Shown: piece after piece, positions 41,501 to 45,008 of the stretch
Layout of the letters: each line of letters opens with the position of its first letter
Position numbering within the stretch: the first letter of the stretch is position 1
DNA from: Anisodus tanguticus
Lineage: Eukaryota; Streptophyta; Magnoliopsida; Solanales; Solanaceae
Assembly (NCBI GenBank): GCA_034509755.1
Contig: CM067541.1
Coordinates: forward strand, 27,472,501 to 27,536,500
DNA: 64,000 nt
Direction of reading: 5' to 3'
Made by a program: the position numbers and the translations under genes
The notes under the pieces: model-generated
Database searches by the model: none
Told to the model about the DNA's origin: nothing
The model's input: only the letters and a program-made list of their open reading frames with translations

Positions 41501-42966
41501 GAAGGCAGCAATCACTCATAAAAAGCTTTGTAGCTTGACCACATCCAAAGAAAGAGACATCTAGAGTGCTTTGAGTCGGCACTAGAGTCTCGAGAGATCC
41601 AACAAAGAACATGTTCCTTTCAAGATTTATCATTTTGTTCTTGTGTTGTAATACTTAGGTTCTTAAGTGTGGTTTCCTCTATTTACTATTCCAAGAATTT
41701 GTAATAGGTGTTTTTGATCGAGTTGTAAGGGACTTCTCTGACTGAGTAGAGTCTTTGAAGAGTGTGTAGGGAGAGCCAACTGTTTGGAACTGTTGAGGAA
41801 GAGAATGTTGAGGCAGGGATTGTTTGGAACAATTCATTAGGTGTACAAGTCGTAACCTTCAACAAGTTGCTCATGTTTATTGGAAGTTTGGGAAACTTCC
41901 TACAAGATGTAGGTCGTGGTTTTTCCTTCCTTGAGCAAGGAGCGTTTCCTTTTCCTTGAGCCGAGGGTCTATCGGAAATAACGTCTCTACCTCCCAGGGT
42001 AGGGGTAAGGTCTGCATACACTCTACCATCCCCAAACCCCACTTGTGAGATTACACTGAGATGTTGTTGTTGTTGAGCAAGGAGCGTTTCGACGCTAAAT
42101 ACTTATGTTAATTTAATTTCTGCACTTACCTTCTTGCATAGTTTCTCAAAGAAACTGGTTCTTTGAGTACATAGGTCGTAGCCCGATTCTAACATGTCCC
42201 TTTCAGTGAATTTGATATTATTCTGGGGTAGCCAATAAAAGATGGATAACTCCCAAGGTCATTCAAAGCCAGAAATTGTGCAAGTCCAGTCGTTTTCTGA
42301 ATATATTGCAAGAAGAATTTGGCATGAGATTTACTAATATATTGCATTATTGTACATCAATCATCTTCTTGAGGGTAGGACGATGTTGTTAAGATGTTTC
42401 TACGGAGAGTGCAATTTTCTAGTACAAGCTTCTTGCAAGGCCTGGTTTGCATATAAGTCGAATTTATCTTAAATTCCTTCTTTGTGCCTTTTACTAATTT
42501 TAGTTAGTCGATTTTTACTTTTTTCCTTGTGCAGCTCTTTACCAGCAACTGGGTGAGAAAGGGAGTGAAATGGAGAATCTTGATTACCAAACAAAGAAAG
42601 TAGAGGATCTACAAAAAAGAATTTCTGACGCATGTTCCTCCAGTCACCATGTTGAACTGGTAAAAGCTTTCACCCTTTCATGCTAGCGCTTTTTACCTTC
42701 TTTGAGTAAATAGGGTTGTGAATGTGACGGGCTGACAGATTAACGTATTACTCATTTACTTGTCTGACATGACTCAGATTGCCAAAGTAAAAGCTGAAGC
42801 CCATCAGTTGAGCGAGATTGACATTAAACGAGCAATCTCAGGCCCTTCTATGAGTGTTGATCTGGACATTCCCGAATCCATTGGTCTGTCAACAACTTCT
42901 CTTATGACGCAATCATCAAGACTAATGGATTTTGACATGGGGAGACTGAGAAAGAGAAAAGCTTAG
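2416..42966 (+). CDS. MAU2: MAU2/SCC4 cohesin loading factor subunit, C-terminal 550 residues in ten exons
   Basis: This is the C-terminal part of the TPR-like MAU2/SCC4 protein, recognised from family knowledge. MAU2 partners SCC2/NIPBL to load cohesin on chromosomes in the nucleus. Exons: 2416-2532, 2772-3264, 4127-4165, 13520-13641, 24733-24879, 27095-27184, 27267-27391, 30843-31048, 42535-42659 and 42778-42966. They total 1653 bases (551 codons with the TAG stop). All introns are GT-AG and the phases fit, with no stop or frameshift. Visible landmarks are FFYNELL-like and YALVDL segments, HSAIWIASVYLMLLM, the MLRGQYSH repeat region, a QAREILRSSLTLAKKL helix, and a basic C-terminus (RLRKRKA) that could serve as a nuclear signal. 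Full-length plant homologues are roughly 720-730 residues, so about 175 N-terminal residues should lie upstream of the window. The 40-kb span comes from repeats in the introns. Intact frame and splice sites suggest a functional gene. Confidence 0.93.
2772..3264 (+). CDS. MAU2: MAU2 exon, longest in window
   Basis: The acceptor is ccaaaag and the donor is gttggt at 3265. The exon opens RQQCLGLLFYNELLHVFYLL and runs through a charged helical stretch (LQRRQQIKELTKELDAV) to CLKRIQSGLQTIQ. It ends in phase 1. The 239-base intron before it has no repeat. Confidence 0.92.
4127..4165 (+). CDS. MAU2: MAU2 39-base micro-exon
   Basis: Too short to stand out as an open frame, but required: the phase-1 base at 3264 joins agGAGCTG to give EELKKLGIIDGVG. 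The exon ends in phase 1 before gtaagt. The acceptor is atgcag. The next exon restores EVDLQHSAIW, so skipping this exon would keep the frame but lose 13 residues. Confidence 0.9.
4222..5110. repeat. Diverged direct duplication inside the 9.35-kb MAU2 intron
   Basis: The stretch from about 4222 (gtagatcatgag, then cattatcactattttctgtc) reappears from about 4932 (gtagatcaagaa, then cattttcactattttctgtc). Both then carry a gttagagatagattctagt-like segment (near 4399 and 5060). The copies are about 180-230 bases each and clearly diverged. Confidence 0.45.
4526..4732 (+). repeat. Pyrimidine-rich tract followed by a PBS-like motif, possible old LTR end
   Basis: About 130 bases of almost pure C/T (4526-4655) are followed at 4715-4729 by attgatatcagggcc, which resembles the initiator-Met tRNA primer site TGGTATCAGAGCC with mismatches. 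A similar pyrimidine tract occurs at 13130-13255. This could be an old LTR remnant. No partner LTR or coding region was found. Confidence 0.25.
5191..5354 (+). repeat. 5' LTR of copia element 1
   Basis: It matches the 3' copy over gcataattataggag and over most of the region from the stretch reading ccttatttagtcgtaggact to gaaatcttca. A central block differs (5' copy ccagcttccgcccagac). The first bases, TCGTAG, replace TGTTAG of the 3' copy. Confidence 0.82.
5355..5367 (+). other. Primer binding site of copia element 1
   Basis: cggtatcagagcc immediately follows the LTR-terminal CA. It matches the initiator-Met tRNA 3'-end complement with a change in the first base. Confidence 0.75.
5938..6540 (+). 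pseudogene. Copia 1 gag remnant and protease
   Basis: A short leader frame starts ATGGGAGATACAAAG at 5938 but is interrupted after about 40 codons. From 6161 the frame reads WIIDSGANRHMT, the aspartic protease motif of copia elements (DSGA). It continues to LSVSAITKALNCYCIF and YLNN. The nucleocapsid CCHC motif was not found, consistent with a gag deletion. Confidence 0.75.
6541..7380 (+). pseudogene. Copia 1 integrase, broken
   Basis: The order fits copia integrase: WHRRLG at 6541, CDACVYAKHTKN (C2 part of the zinc site), SDVWGP (first Asp), TDNGTEY (second Asp), then QNGVAERKK with the catalytic Glu near 7020. Stops occur after YMK (about 6933) and after ERKK. A 16-base G-run at 7090-7105 disrupts the next stretch. 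The frame resumes at KLDPRALKCVFIGYSPTQKW (7260-7320). Confidence 0.82.
7090..7105 (+). repeat. 16-base G homopolymer within copia 1 integrase
   Basis: Sixteen consecutive G follow cttac and precede tgccattctag. Such a run in coding DNA of a dead element is probably a slippage expansion or an assembly or read error. Confidence 0.9.
7775..8400 (+). pseudogene. Copia 1 reverse transcriptase, 5' part
   Basis: It reads GCKWVFTIKHKVDGSIERFK, then ARLMAKGFTRTYGVDYQETF, QQFDVKNEFLYGDLEEEVFM, a stop near 8200, NQSPRAWF and VYVDDIVMT (YVDD catalytic box near 8347). The frame is cut by a LINE insertion at about 8409 in the middle of the LAQ.F segment. Confidence 0.85.
8409..9037 (-). mobile_element. 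5'-truncated LINE (L1 type) nested in copia 1
   Basis: The insert is bracketed by gctcaaga at 8401-8408 and 9038-9045. The left edge is an 11-base T-run, i.e. the poly(A) end of a minus-strand insertion. On the minus strand, 8985-8755 encodes WKTKIPYKVNCFNWLLAKE, CSRCFLCGNENETINYLFLHC and DQLWKMF. This is the RVT zinc-binding C-terminal domain found in plant L1-type LINEs. The copia reading resumes immediately after the second gctcaaga with the expected FEIKDLRKL-type residues. Confidence 0.85.
9046..9891 (+). pseudogene. Copia 1 RT end and RNase H
   Basis: After the LINE the frame resumes with YFLGIEVA-like sequence (9080-9110). It then shows QAVFRILQYLESASGKCLLF, EAFTDADWAGSLDDRRSTSG, YCDNKAAISIAHNPVQHDRT, KHVEID and VFTKCL, the usual copia RNase H order. 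Several frame changes are present (near 9160, 9240, 9520 and 9749). Confidence 0.85.
9892..10057 (+). repeat. 3' LTR of copia element 1
   Basis: Begins TGTTAGCATAATTATAGGAG and ends gaaatcttca. It carries attgtataaatacccattgt (TATA-like) as in the 5' copy. No clear polypurine tract precedes it. Confidence 0.82.
10058..10432. other. Intron sequence without recognised feature
   Basis: No coding or repeat signature was recognised between the copia 3' LTR and the MITE at 10435. Confidence 0.5.
10435..10652. mobile_element. Stowaway-like MITE
   Basis: A 218-base element between TA dinucleotides (10433-10434, 10653-10654). Terminal inverted repeats are ctccctccgtcccaatttat and its complement ataaattgggacagagggag. 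No coding capacity. The same family recurs at 25380, 27598 (inverted) and 46264. Confidence 0.9.
11030..12940 (+). pseudogene. Decayed L1-type LINE (RT C-terminal half)
   Basis: Frame-broken RT is visible on the + strand: a RELRQEDLLSPFPFVIAMEG-like segment near 11090, LYADDPLIFCD (YADD box near 11235), AFSGLLST, LGIRNLRQQNKSLLMKWLWR near 11780, then 11824-12087 ending WNVDWIGSRPLKEIF, and a degenerate zinc-binding domain near 12330-12480. A 13-base G-run (11760-11772) lies in the GGLG region. The element ends in an A-rich tail (about 12923-12943). No intact frame and no target duplication found. Confidence 0.8.
11760..11772 (+). repeat. 13-base G homopolymer in LINE
   Basis: The G-run sits exactly where LINE proteins have a GGLG motif, so it looks like an expansion of an existing G-rich codon cluster. 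Confidence 0.85.
13130..13310 (+). repeat. Pyrimidine-rich tract before MAU2 exon
   Basis: Almost pure C/T for about 125 bases, then cttattggttctacatcatt. It resembles the tract at 4526-4655 in composition and order. It may be an LTR remnant. No other support. Confidence 0.25.
13520..13641 (+). CDS. MAU2: MAU2 exon
   Basis: Acceptor gagccag, donor gtttgc. It encodes EVDLQHSAIWIASVYLMLLM through TRSEFVEAQK and ends in phase 0. It is separated from the micro-exon by 9354 bases of repeat-filled intron. Confidence 0.92.
14040..14696 (+). pseudogene. Copia 2 integrase C-terminal part
   Basis: Frame-broken text includes LINQMPHLPF-like residues near 14110 and ALKCVFLGHS followed by IQKGYR at 14260-14300. 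It then has VDVTFCESRPYIVSYEHPDI (14338-14395) and SPSKSIAVQKGK (14560-14598). This is the usual order between copia integrase core and RT. Confidence 0.7.
14697..15639 (-). repeat. 3' LTR of gypsy element 1
   Basis: Near-identical in layout to 20308-21259: both have the aaattaccttccttaattta-type block, acccctatatatagggg and the cttgcccatggagctatca end. Small differences include extra tttatgga near 15200 and a different number of cttgga units near 15433 versus 21043. Confidence 0.93.
15640..15653 (-). other. Polypurine tract of gypsy element 1
   Basis: The minus strand reads aagaaaagggggA directly before the LTR start TGATAGCTCC. This is a canonical plus-strand primer. Confidence 0.85.
15653..16500 (-). 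pseudogene. Gypsy 1 integrase with internal deletions
   Basis: Minus-strand reading shows GLIGHFGVPKTLDIL, then a shortened zinc-binding site (the HH half is compressed against CLECKHAKSRV). It continues with WIDISMDFVLGLLKTKYGKD (first Asp), IPRTIVSDRDVKFLSHFW (second Asp) and HTQTDGQTEVVNRTLGNML (Glu). About 150 residues that normally follow are missing: NML is joined through a few residues to KGDGPFKVLE. The tail continues toward TFNVADLSLYDD and FQEKGDD, crossing into the LTR. Confidence 0.85.
16500..17323 (-). pseudogene. Gypsy 1 RNase H and RT C-terminal region
   Basis: MVYFDDILIFSTSLEKHVEH marks the RT YxDD box (here YFDD, near 17315). Then GLASFYTRFVRDFSTI, FEIECDASGKGI (RNase H start), SYDRELYALVRALATWKHSL, FVIKTDHESLRYL and GKDNVVADALSRR. 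A frameshift between 16856 and 16844 breaks the RNase H. Confidence 0.88.
17299..17895 (-). pseudogene. Gypsy 1 reverse transcriptase core
   Basis: Contains FGDVFPEDIPKGLPLLRGIE, HHIDFV, RRQVEEL-type linker, CSVPVLLLPKNDGTWRMCVN, IPRLDDMLDQL and FSKIDLKSGYHQIQM, ending MNHIFRIFM before a frame change into YFDD. Confidence 0.9.
18480..18926 (-). pseudogene. Gypsy 1 nucleocapsid knuckle and protease
   Basis: CHKCQGRGHKTFEC (CX2CX4HX4C) lies at about 18820-18775. Downstream, KICSMIIDNGSCANVAA carries the protease active-site Asp in the D-GS-N form typical of this gypsy group. Between 17900 and 18480 the pol linker is T-rich and badly broken. Confidence 0.82.
18991..19807 (-). pseudogene. Gypsy 1 gag
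   Basis: Starts MKNEAGTQNDN at 19807, with KIPTFKGTRDPDLYL (19510-19440) and, after frame changes, LRNCFVQSHFQRDLQQRLQT and LRQGSIYVDDYFKAMDMAMI (retrotransposon gag domain). Two frameshifts separate the three open pieces. Confidence 0.82.
20292..20306 (-). other. Primer binding site of gypsy element 1
   Basis: The minus strand reads TGGTATCAGTGC just after the 5' LTR end (…TTATCA, then ag). It matches initiator-Met tRNA with one change (AGTGC for AGAGC). Confidence 0.85.
20308..21259 (-). repeat. 5' LTR of gypsy element 1
   Basis: Partner of 14697-15639. A tatatataggg TATA-like region near 20763 is shared by both. An extra run of cttgga units (21041-21058) expands this copy. Confidence 0.93.
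21260..22046 (+). pseudogene. Copia 2 reverse transcriptase
   Basis: Reads GEALSHL-like start, MIDEIFALHASG, FPSGKSTVGCRWVYAVKVGW, LKARLVAKGYLG, GDTFSPVAKIA, FYQLDTKLF, then WKFSSV-type residues. From 21758 it has HSTPNLSIYLVVCVDGIVII. The catalytic YVDD box is CVDG here, so the enzyme is dead even where the frame is open. Several stops. Confidence 0.82.
22053..22954 (+). repeat. Tandem duplication within copia 2
   Basis: Copy 1 (22053-22543) and copy 2 (22557-22954) both run from tatggatttgaatgctaagt through ggcaaaggactac and ctctatctagtgtagaag to gattatcgagcaat. Copy 1 carries a 92-base SINE insertion with its target duplication; copy 2 does not. Copy 2 runs into the proper RNase H continuation, copy 1 into the next copy. 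Confidence 0.88.
22236..22310 (+). mobile_element. Short SINE-like insertion with 17-bp target duplication
   Basis: A 75-base insert between perfect copies of atagtcattggggtgta (22219-22235 and 22311-22327). It contains gtccagcccttccctggacc and cgcatagcgggagcttagtg and ends gggctgccctt. This resembles the 3' part of the Au-type plant SINE family, by memory. It is 5' truncated and lacks tRNA-like boxes. Confidence 0.75.
22948..23230 (+). pseudogene. Copia 2 RNase H
   Basis: Reads YRAMVVATCELVWIKQLLRE, then with a frame change MELVCDNQMAFHIASSQVFH, ERTKHIEIDCHFIREKILSG and QLVDIFTKSHSSPRI, the standard copia C-terminus. Confidence 0.85.
23268..23447 (+). repeat. Probable 3' LTR of copia 2
   Basis: tgttagaaaattaatgtata starts just after a short purine stretch (gatagggag) downstream of the RNase H end. 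The proposed end is ttgctacttca. There is no 5' partner in the window, so the right edge is estimated. Confidence 0.6.
23448..24732. other. Intron sequence without recognised feature
   Basis: No coding or repeat signature was recognised between the copia 2 LTR and the MAU2 exon at 24733. Confidence 0.5.
24733..24879 (+). CDS. MAU2: MAU2 exon
   Basis: Acceptor atttag, donor gtatgt. It encodes ALVQMRNWYIRFPTILQACE, then the MLRGQYSH segment, to HFVEASR (49 codons, phase 0 at both ends). This is a TPR-like helical region. The 11091-base intron before it carries the nested copia and gypsy elements. Confidence 0.92.
25380..25612. mobile_element. Stowaway-like MITE
   Basis: TA-flanked (25378-25379 and 25613-25614). 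Ends are ctcccttcgtcccaatttat and ataatttgggcagagggag. Same orientation and internal sequence (acttttgaatcttgtggtcc) as the copy at 10435. Confidence 0.88.
25741..26501 (+). mobile_element. 5'-truncated RTE-type LINE with 18-bp target duplication
   Basis: A 761-base insert between perfect copies of tgcttggaaattttcttg (25723-25740 and 26502-26519). It encodes DVTHRIDVGWMKSRLASGVL, KLKGKFYRVVVRPTMLYGAE and HVQKMKVVEIRMLRWMCGHT, an RTE-type RT C-terminus. An untranslated tail follows with gccgagggtctttcggaaac, ctacctcccaaggtagaggt and a (TTG)n end. Truncated and frame-broken after 26021. Remnant of the same family at 38690-40030. Confidence 0.9.
26520..27094. other. Intron sequence without recognised feature
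   Basis: Nothing recognised between the RTE LINE and the exon at 27095. Confidence 0.5.
27095..27184 (+). CDS. MAU2: MAU2 exon
   Basis: Acceptor gtgcag, donor gttggc. Thirty codons, LSENKSMQAMCCVYAA to GDAESSAK, phase 0 at both ends. Confidence 0.92.
27267..27391 (+). CDS. MAU2: MAU2 exon
   Basis: Acceptor ttatag after an 82-base intron, donor gtagat. It encodes ALDLIGPVLGVMDSFTGVRE through QQNLQEA and ends in phase 2 (ag of an arginine codon completed at 30843). Confidence 0.92.
27598..27814. mobile_element. Stowaway-like MITE, inverted relative to 10435
   Basis: TA-flanked (27596-27597, 27815-27816), 217 bases. Ends are ctccctctgtcccaatttat and ataaattgggacggagggag. Reverse-complement alignment to 10435-10652 is close along its whole length. 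Confidence 0.92.
27851..28080. repeat. Tandem duplication, two units of about 115 bases
   Basis: Unit 1 (27851-27963) and unit 2 (27964-28080) both run from cttgatc, through actaggaat and agagtt, to ttcaaaagctctcat and ttccacttg. They differ by scattered substitutions and small indels. Confidence 0.82.
28250..30010 (-). pseudogene. Decayed L1-type LINE, minus strand
   Basis: On the minus strand, 29950-29690 holds an endonuclease-like stretch (SSFTWVRAEDLKSRLDRFLV). Next, 29386-29144 is an open but unassigned piece. Then 28532-28260 is RT (HILFTDKTLVFSATNINQLD, corresponding to the xADD region but with TDKT, and YLKINLRKCEI). The order endonuclease then RT is right for a LINE. Large parts are missing and no intact frame remains. 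Confidence 0.65.
30201..30549. mobile_element. Tourist/Harbinger-like MITE
   Basis: A 349-base AT-rich element with terminal inverted repeats starting ggggtcgtttggttgttgg and ending gagcaatcaaaaaacccc. TTA flanks both sides (30198-30200, 30550-30552), the usual target duplication of PIF/Harbinger MITEs. No coding capacity. Confidence 0.85.
30843..31048 (+). CDS. MAU2: MAU2 exon
   Basis: Acceptor actgcag, donor gtgtca. It begins by completing R, then NRLAFGLQTTHDTLGNLQLV to PTQIWVLSNLT. It includes the conserved AREILRSSLTLAKKL helix and ends in phase 1. Confidence 0.93.
31049..32906. other. Intron sequence without clear feature
   Basis: AT-rich. Contains ccttgccccgtttagc and ccgccttgccccgtttgcga near 31450-31515, which may be a decayed transposon end. 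The open frame at 31960-32292 shows no family signature. Confidence 0.45.
32907..34274 (+). repeat. 5' LTR of gypsy element 2
   Basis: Starts TGAGAGGATGG and ends ccttatatacatca just before the primer site. It contains a minisatellite at 33595-33710. The duplicated phrase tatggtgacatatggtgaca near 32997 occurs as a single unit in the 3' LTR. Confidence 0.88.
33595..33710 (+). repeat. Minisatellite (about 22-base unit) inside gypsy 2 LTR
   Basis: About five units of ggtccttttgtggtccaaac with variants follow each other. The 3' LTR has about four units at 38005-38092, so the copy number changed after insertion or differed in the template. Confidence 0.85.
34276..34293 (+). other. Primer binding site of gypsy element 2
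   Basis: tttggtatcagagcaagg one base after the LTR end. It matches the initiator-Met tRNA complement. Confidence 0.9.
34319..35299 (+). pseudogene. Gypsy 2 gag with CCHC knuckle
   Basis: The ATG at 34319 starts MANINEELRRIISDLF. A stop and frame change follow near 34507. The open part from 34751 contains LYLKLTKLRQGVLKVEEYVR, EAQRIARFIGGLNVAIQEKV and the knuckle CFKCQGLGHFANEC near 35190-35235. Confidence 0.88.
35300..36150 (+). pseudogene. Gypsy 2 protease region and pol linker
   Basis: CKVNDKVCNMIIDGEAVPM at about 35440 is the protease active-site region, with a frame slip just after the catalytic Asp. The continuation DKLKLPTCSHPKPYALQWLN in another frame restores the usual text. Then DACHILLGRHG, and from 35674 onward the linker to GLPPIRGIEHAIDFIPGSSL. 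Confidence 0.82.
36150..37170 (+). pseudogene. Gypsy 2 reverse transcriptase and partial RNase H
   Basis: Reads GFVRESLSPCVVPALLVPKK, PRLDDLLDELSGAKLFSKID, LRSGYHQMRIREGDEWKTF, the catalytic YLDDILIYSQDRESHL (36523 onward), IPFLGYIVSSEGIHVDPSKV and FEIECDASGIGVGTVLIQDK. It breaks near 37080-37170. Several stops and frame changes. Confidence 0.88.
37171..37390 (+). pseudogene. Gypsy 2 integrase C-terminal scrap and polypurine tract
   Basis: After the deletion point, frames read MRKNKLMPRGG-type and KVELSDEYGGISSTFNVGDL residues that normally close the gypsy polyprotein. aaagaagggag at 37378-37388 is the polypurine tract before the 3' LTR. Confidence 0.75.
37391..38674 (+). repeat. 3' LTR of gypsy element 2
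   Basis: Begins TGATGAAAAAAAGG. It aligns with the 5' LTR through gagccgcgaggtgatttgct, the minisatellite and ccttacccgcacccgaactt. A roughly 30-base insertion near 38633-38662 (tgaagctagaagagaatgct) lies just before the end. Confidence 0.85.
38690..40030 (+). pseudogene. RTE-type LINE remnant
   Basis: Frames read YTKYVNVIKDMYEGVVASVI (38707-38770), then ELRSYTRRGHMGYAI, LSRNKAKYMHYKFSHIRKV, CKQFRYVGTLFQENGMIEED, VTDRIKIE and, beyond a nested insertion, RPEILYGSN. This is the same RT type as 25741-26501. Frame-broken throughout. Confidence 0.8.
39247..39632 (+). mobile_element. 386-base retroposon insert with 19-bp target duplication
   Basis: Bracketed by perfect copies of aaaggtaagttttatagga (39228-39246 and 39633-39651) inside the RTE LINE remnant. 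Before the left copy the LINE text reads LNWRSACYVIEGCLLN; after the right copy it resumes RPEILYG. The insert ends in an A-rich tail (ccaaaaataaaagaagag). It has no clear protein signature and may be the 3' end of an unrelated LINE. Confidence 0.85.
40038..40160 (-). mobile_element. SINE/LINE-tail repeat with (TTG)n end, minus strand
   Basis: Plus strand begins (CAA)n, then atcccacaaagtggggtctg, gggtagagtgtacgcagacc and gaggttgttttcgaaaga-type text, ending ctcggctcaag. This is the reverse complement of the tail seen at 26420-26501 and 41949-42074. Target duplication not identified. Confidence 0.75.
40161..41056. other. Intron sequence without recognised feature
   Basis: Nothing recognised between the SINE tail and the proposed solo LTR. 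Confidence 0.45.
41057..42194 (+). repeat. Probable solo LTR (copia-like)
   Basis: Begins TGTTGAGATACTGCTGTCTC and ends gtagcccgattctaaca, with tgtgttgtaatacttaggtt and cttcttgcatagtttctc inside. TG...CA ends and no adjacent coding region suggest a solo LTR. The flanking five bases (cctcc, tgtcc) do not match, so this remains an inference. It contains a nested SINE-type insert. Confidence 0.5.
41949..42074 (+). mobile_element. SINE/LINE-tail insertion with 16-bp target duplication
   Basis: A 126-base insert between perfect copies of gagcaaggagcgtttc (41933-41948, 42075-42090). It carries gccgagggtctatcggaaat, gtctctacctcccagggtag and gggtaaggtctgcatacact, and ends in (TTG)n. Too short for a complete SINE, so 5' truncated. 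Confidence 0.88.
42535..42659 (+). CDS. MAU2: MAU2 exon
   Basis: Acceptor gtgcag, donor gtaaaa. It encodes ALYQQLGEKGSEMENLDYQT to SSSHHVEL, phase 0 at the end. The 11486-base intron before it is the largest in the window. Confidence 0.93.
42778..42966 (+). CDS. MAU2: MAU2 terminal coding exon with stop
   Basis: Acceptor gactcag after a 118-base intron. It encodes IAKVKAEAHQLSEIDIKRAI to the basic end GRLRKRKA and a TAG stop at 42964-42966. Confidence 0.93.
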   Translation: MAKVKAEAHQLSEIDIKRAISGPSMSVDLDIPESIGLSTTSLMTQSSRLMDFDMGRLRKRKA

Positions 42967-43160
42967 TTTTTCTACTTGTAAATTTGTTGGTCTTACTTCA
43001 AGTGTTAACTAAAGGAAGAGGTGAGAATGTACTTCCTTTCTTTTCCTGCTCTTCAGGGATGTGTGCAGTGATACACTGAAACATCTGGCCTTGGGGGATG
43101 TCCAATTGTGATAGTTTACCGTTCTTTATTGTACAGTTTTATTGTAATTATACTCCATAG
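42967..43160 (+). other. MAU2: Probable 3' untranslated region of MAU2
   Basis: AT-rich sequence directly after the stop. T-rich stretches and an A-run lie near 43172-43182. The true polyadenylation site cannot be placed from sequence alone. Confidence 0.45.
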
Positions 43161-44126
43161 CTTCTTCCCAGAAAAAAAAAAGGGAAGATAAACTAATGAC
43201 TAGAATTGCCAAGAGATATGTGCTATTTATACAGTTCATAGTTCAATCATTTTGTCTGGTTTCTTCTCACCCTCTAAAATCTTGATTGCAATGTAACCTA
43301 TCTCACTCAACCTGTCAAGCTATTAGATGAGTCTTTGCATATCAAAACGCTTTGGCCAGTCTTCGTGCGTTTTGTACAGTTTCAATGTTAGCTCAATGGC
43401 TAGTTTTAAACAAATTTGGAAGAAAAACAAGAGAAGGATTTCCATGTTTGAGTGTTACATTATAATGTTAGCTCACCAGATACTTTATTATAAACGGAGG
43501 AAAATATAGGACATGGATAATCCGGTTCGAATAATTTTTCGTAAAATTCAGTTAGTGAATAGTCAACTTTTCCAGAAAACGAATAGTCTTACATTGAAAA
43601 CGTTTTGGTAAACTGTAACTGTGGAGAGAGAGAGTAAAACTGACGTTTGTTTTGAAAAGTTTAAACTGAGTTTGCCAAAAAGCACCTAATGAGATCTCTT
43701 TCTTTTTTCCCCTTGCCAATAGATAATAGTTCTAAACAAAAAAGAAGAAAAAACATGAAGGCGGGGGAGGCTTTTTATGCTTGTCTCATTCTTTGGTTCG
43801 CATGAAAAGGGATAGCAATGGGGCGGTGCTAGTTTGAGCTTGCGGGTGCGGGCGGGGCAAGTTCAATTATTTTTAAAAAAAATCAGGCAGTGCGGGGTGG
43901 GTTGGGGATTTAAAATTTTAAATTAGAACTAAAACATAAAATCTCTAAAATCGCTCTACTGCGCTCGCCTCTCAGTTCTCTGTTTCGAATTGAATTTTCC
44001 TTTCCAGTCCAGATAAAAATTATTTTATTTTCTTAAACAGATTCAAACAAATAGTAAATAATACCTATCAAGAACAAAATACAAGTTTCTATAAATGATA
44101 AATATGCATCATCATATGTTGATTTA
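43161..44126. other. Intergenic, no clear feature
   Basis: A GC-rich island near 43815-43905 (ggatagcaatggggcggtgc, gggtgcgggcggggcaagtt) inside AT-rich DNA looks like a decayed DNA-transposon end. No partner end was identified. Confidence 0.4.
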
Positions 44127-44486
44127 TGTAATAGCCCAACCGCTGGTGATATTATTCGTTTTGGGCCTAAGCCTGCACGGCTTTAAAATGCGTCATTAGG
44201 GTGTAAGGCTTGCTATACCCAGGACTCAGCACTGAGGTTTTTACCCGCCTATCCGTGATTTGCCTAAACTCAGTTGTACTCTGACCCACACCGACAAGGC
44301 TGGCACAAGAATAACTCTGATACTATATGTAACAGCCCAGCCGCTAGTGATATTGTCCGCTTTGGGCCTAAGCATGCACGGCTTTAAAATGCGTCATTAG
44401 GGTGTAAGGCCGGCTTACTTATATATCCAACATCTCTCCTGTATTTTGCCGATGTGAAACATTTTTTTCTAAGCTGGGGTGTCATA
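44127..44486 (-). mobile_element. TRIM-like miniature LTR element, minus strand
   Basis: Two copies of tgtaacagcccagccgctag-type sequence, with atgcgtcattagggtgtaag in each, lie at 44127-44210 and 44328-44412. They flank a short internal region. On the minus strand the LTR ends GGGCTGTTACA, and TAGTATCAGAGTT, a primer-site-like motif, follows. The right LTR runs to about 44486 (gtgtcata). The left one lacks its internal-side half. No coding. Confidence 0.65.
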
Positions 44487-45008
44487 ATTTATCTATCGAG
44501 ATCAAGATGATTGAATATCACCCGAGTTTATGAAAATGGATAATCAAACATATCAAACAAATAGAGAAAACCAAATCCGAAAAAGTACAAACGTAAACTC
44601 TCATCATCTTCAAATTATAATTATTTCAGTTAAATAACACATTGTGAAAATAAATTTAGAAACCAATGAGTTGTAAGCTTCAATGCACCTACATACGGAT
44701 TGGGGGGTGACATAATTAAAAAGCACCGCATGACCCTTTAATTTGAGGACACTGTCATTATAAGATTGTACAAACAAATTAGCAAAACAAAAGAATTGTT
44801 CAAAGATAATGAAAGCAAAATATCTTCCCACCTACTTTCCGACCCTTGCTATATAAATATGGTAACCAAACCCTCCTAATTTCACTGCCAAGTAAAATTT
44901 GCACCCAAATCTGTTGGTAAATTACTGACGAATTAGAAATTAAAAAAATCAAGAATTTAGTAATGGATTATTAAGCGGTTACAAATATCCTGTTAGTATA
45001 GCTGCTAA

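Noticed and set aside
41686..42042. 118-residue minus-strand open frame
   Set aside because: Spans the proposed solo LTR and the SINE tail in antisense.
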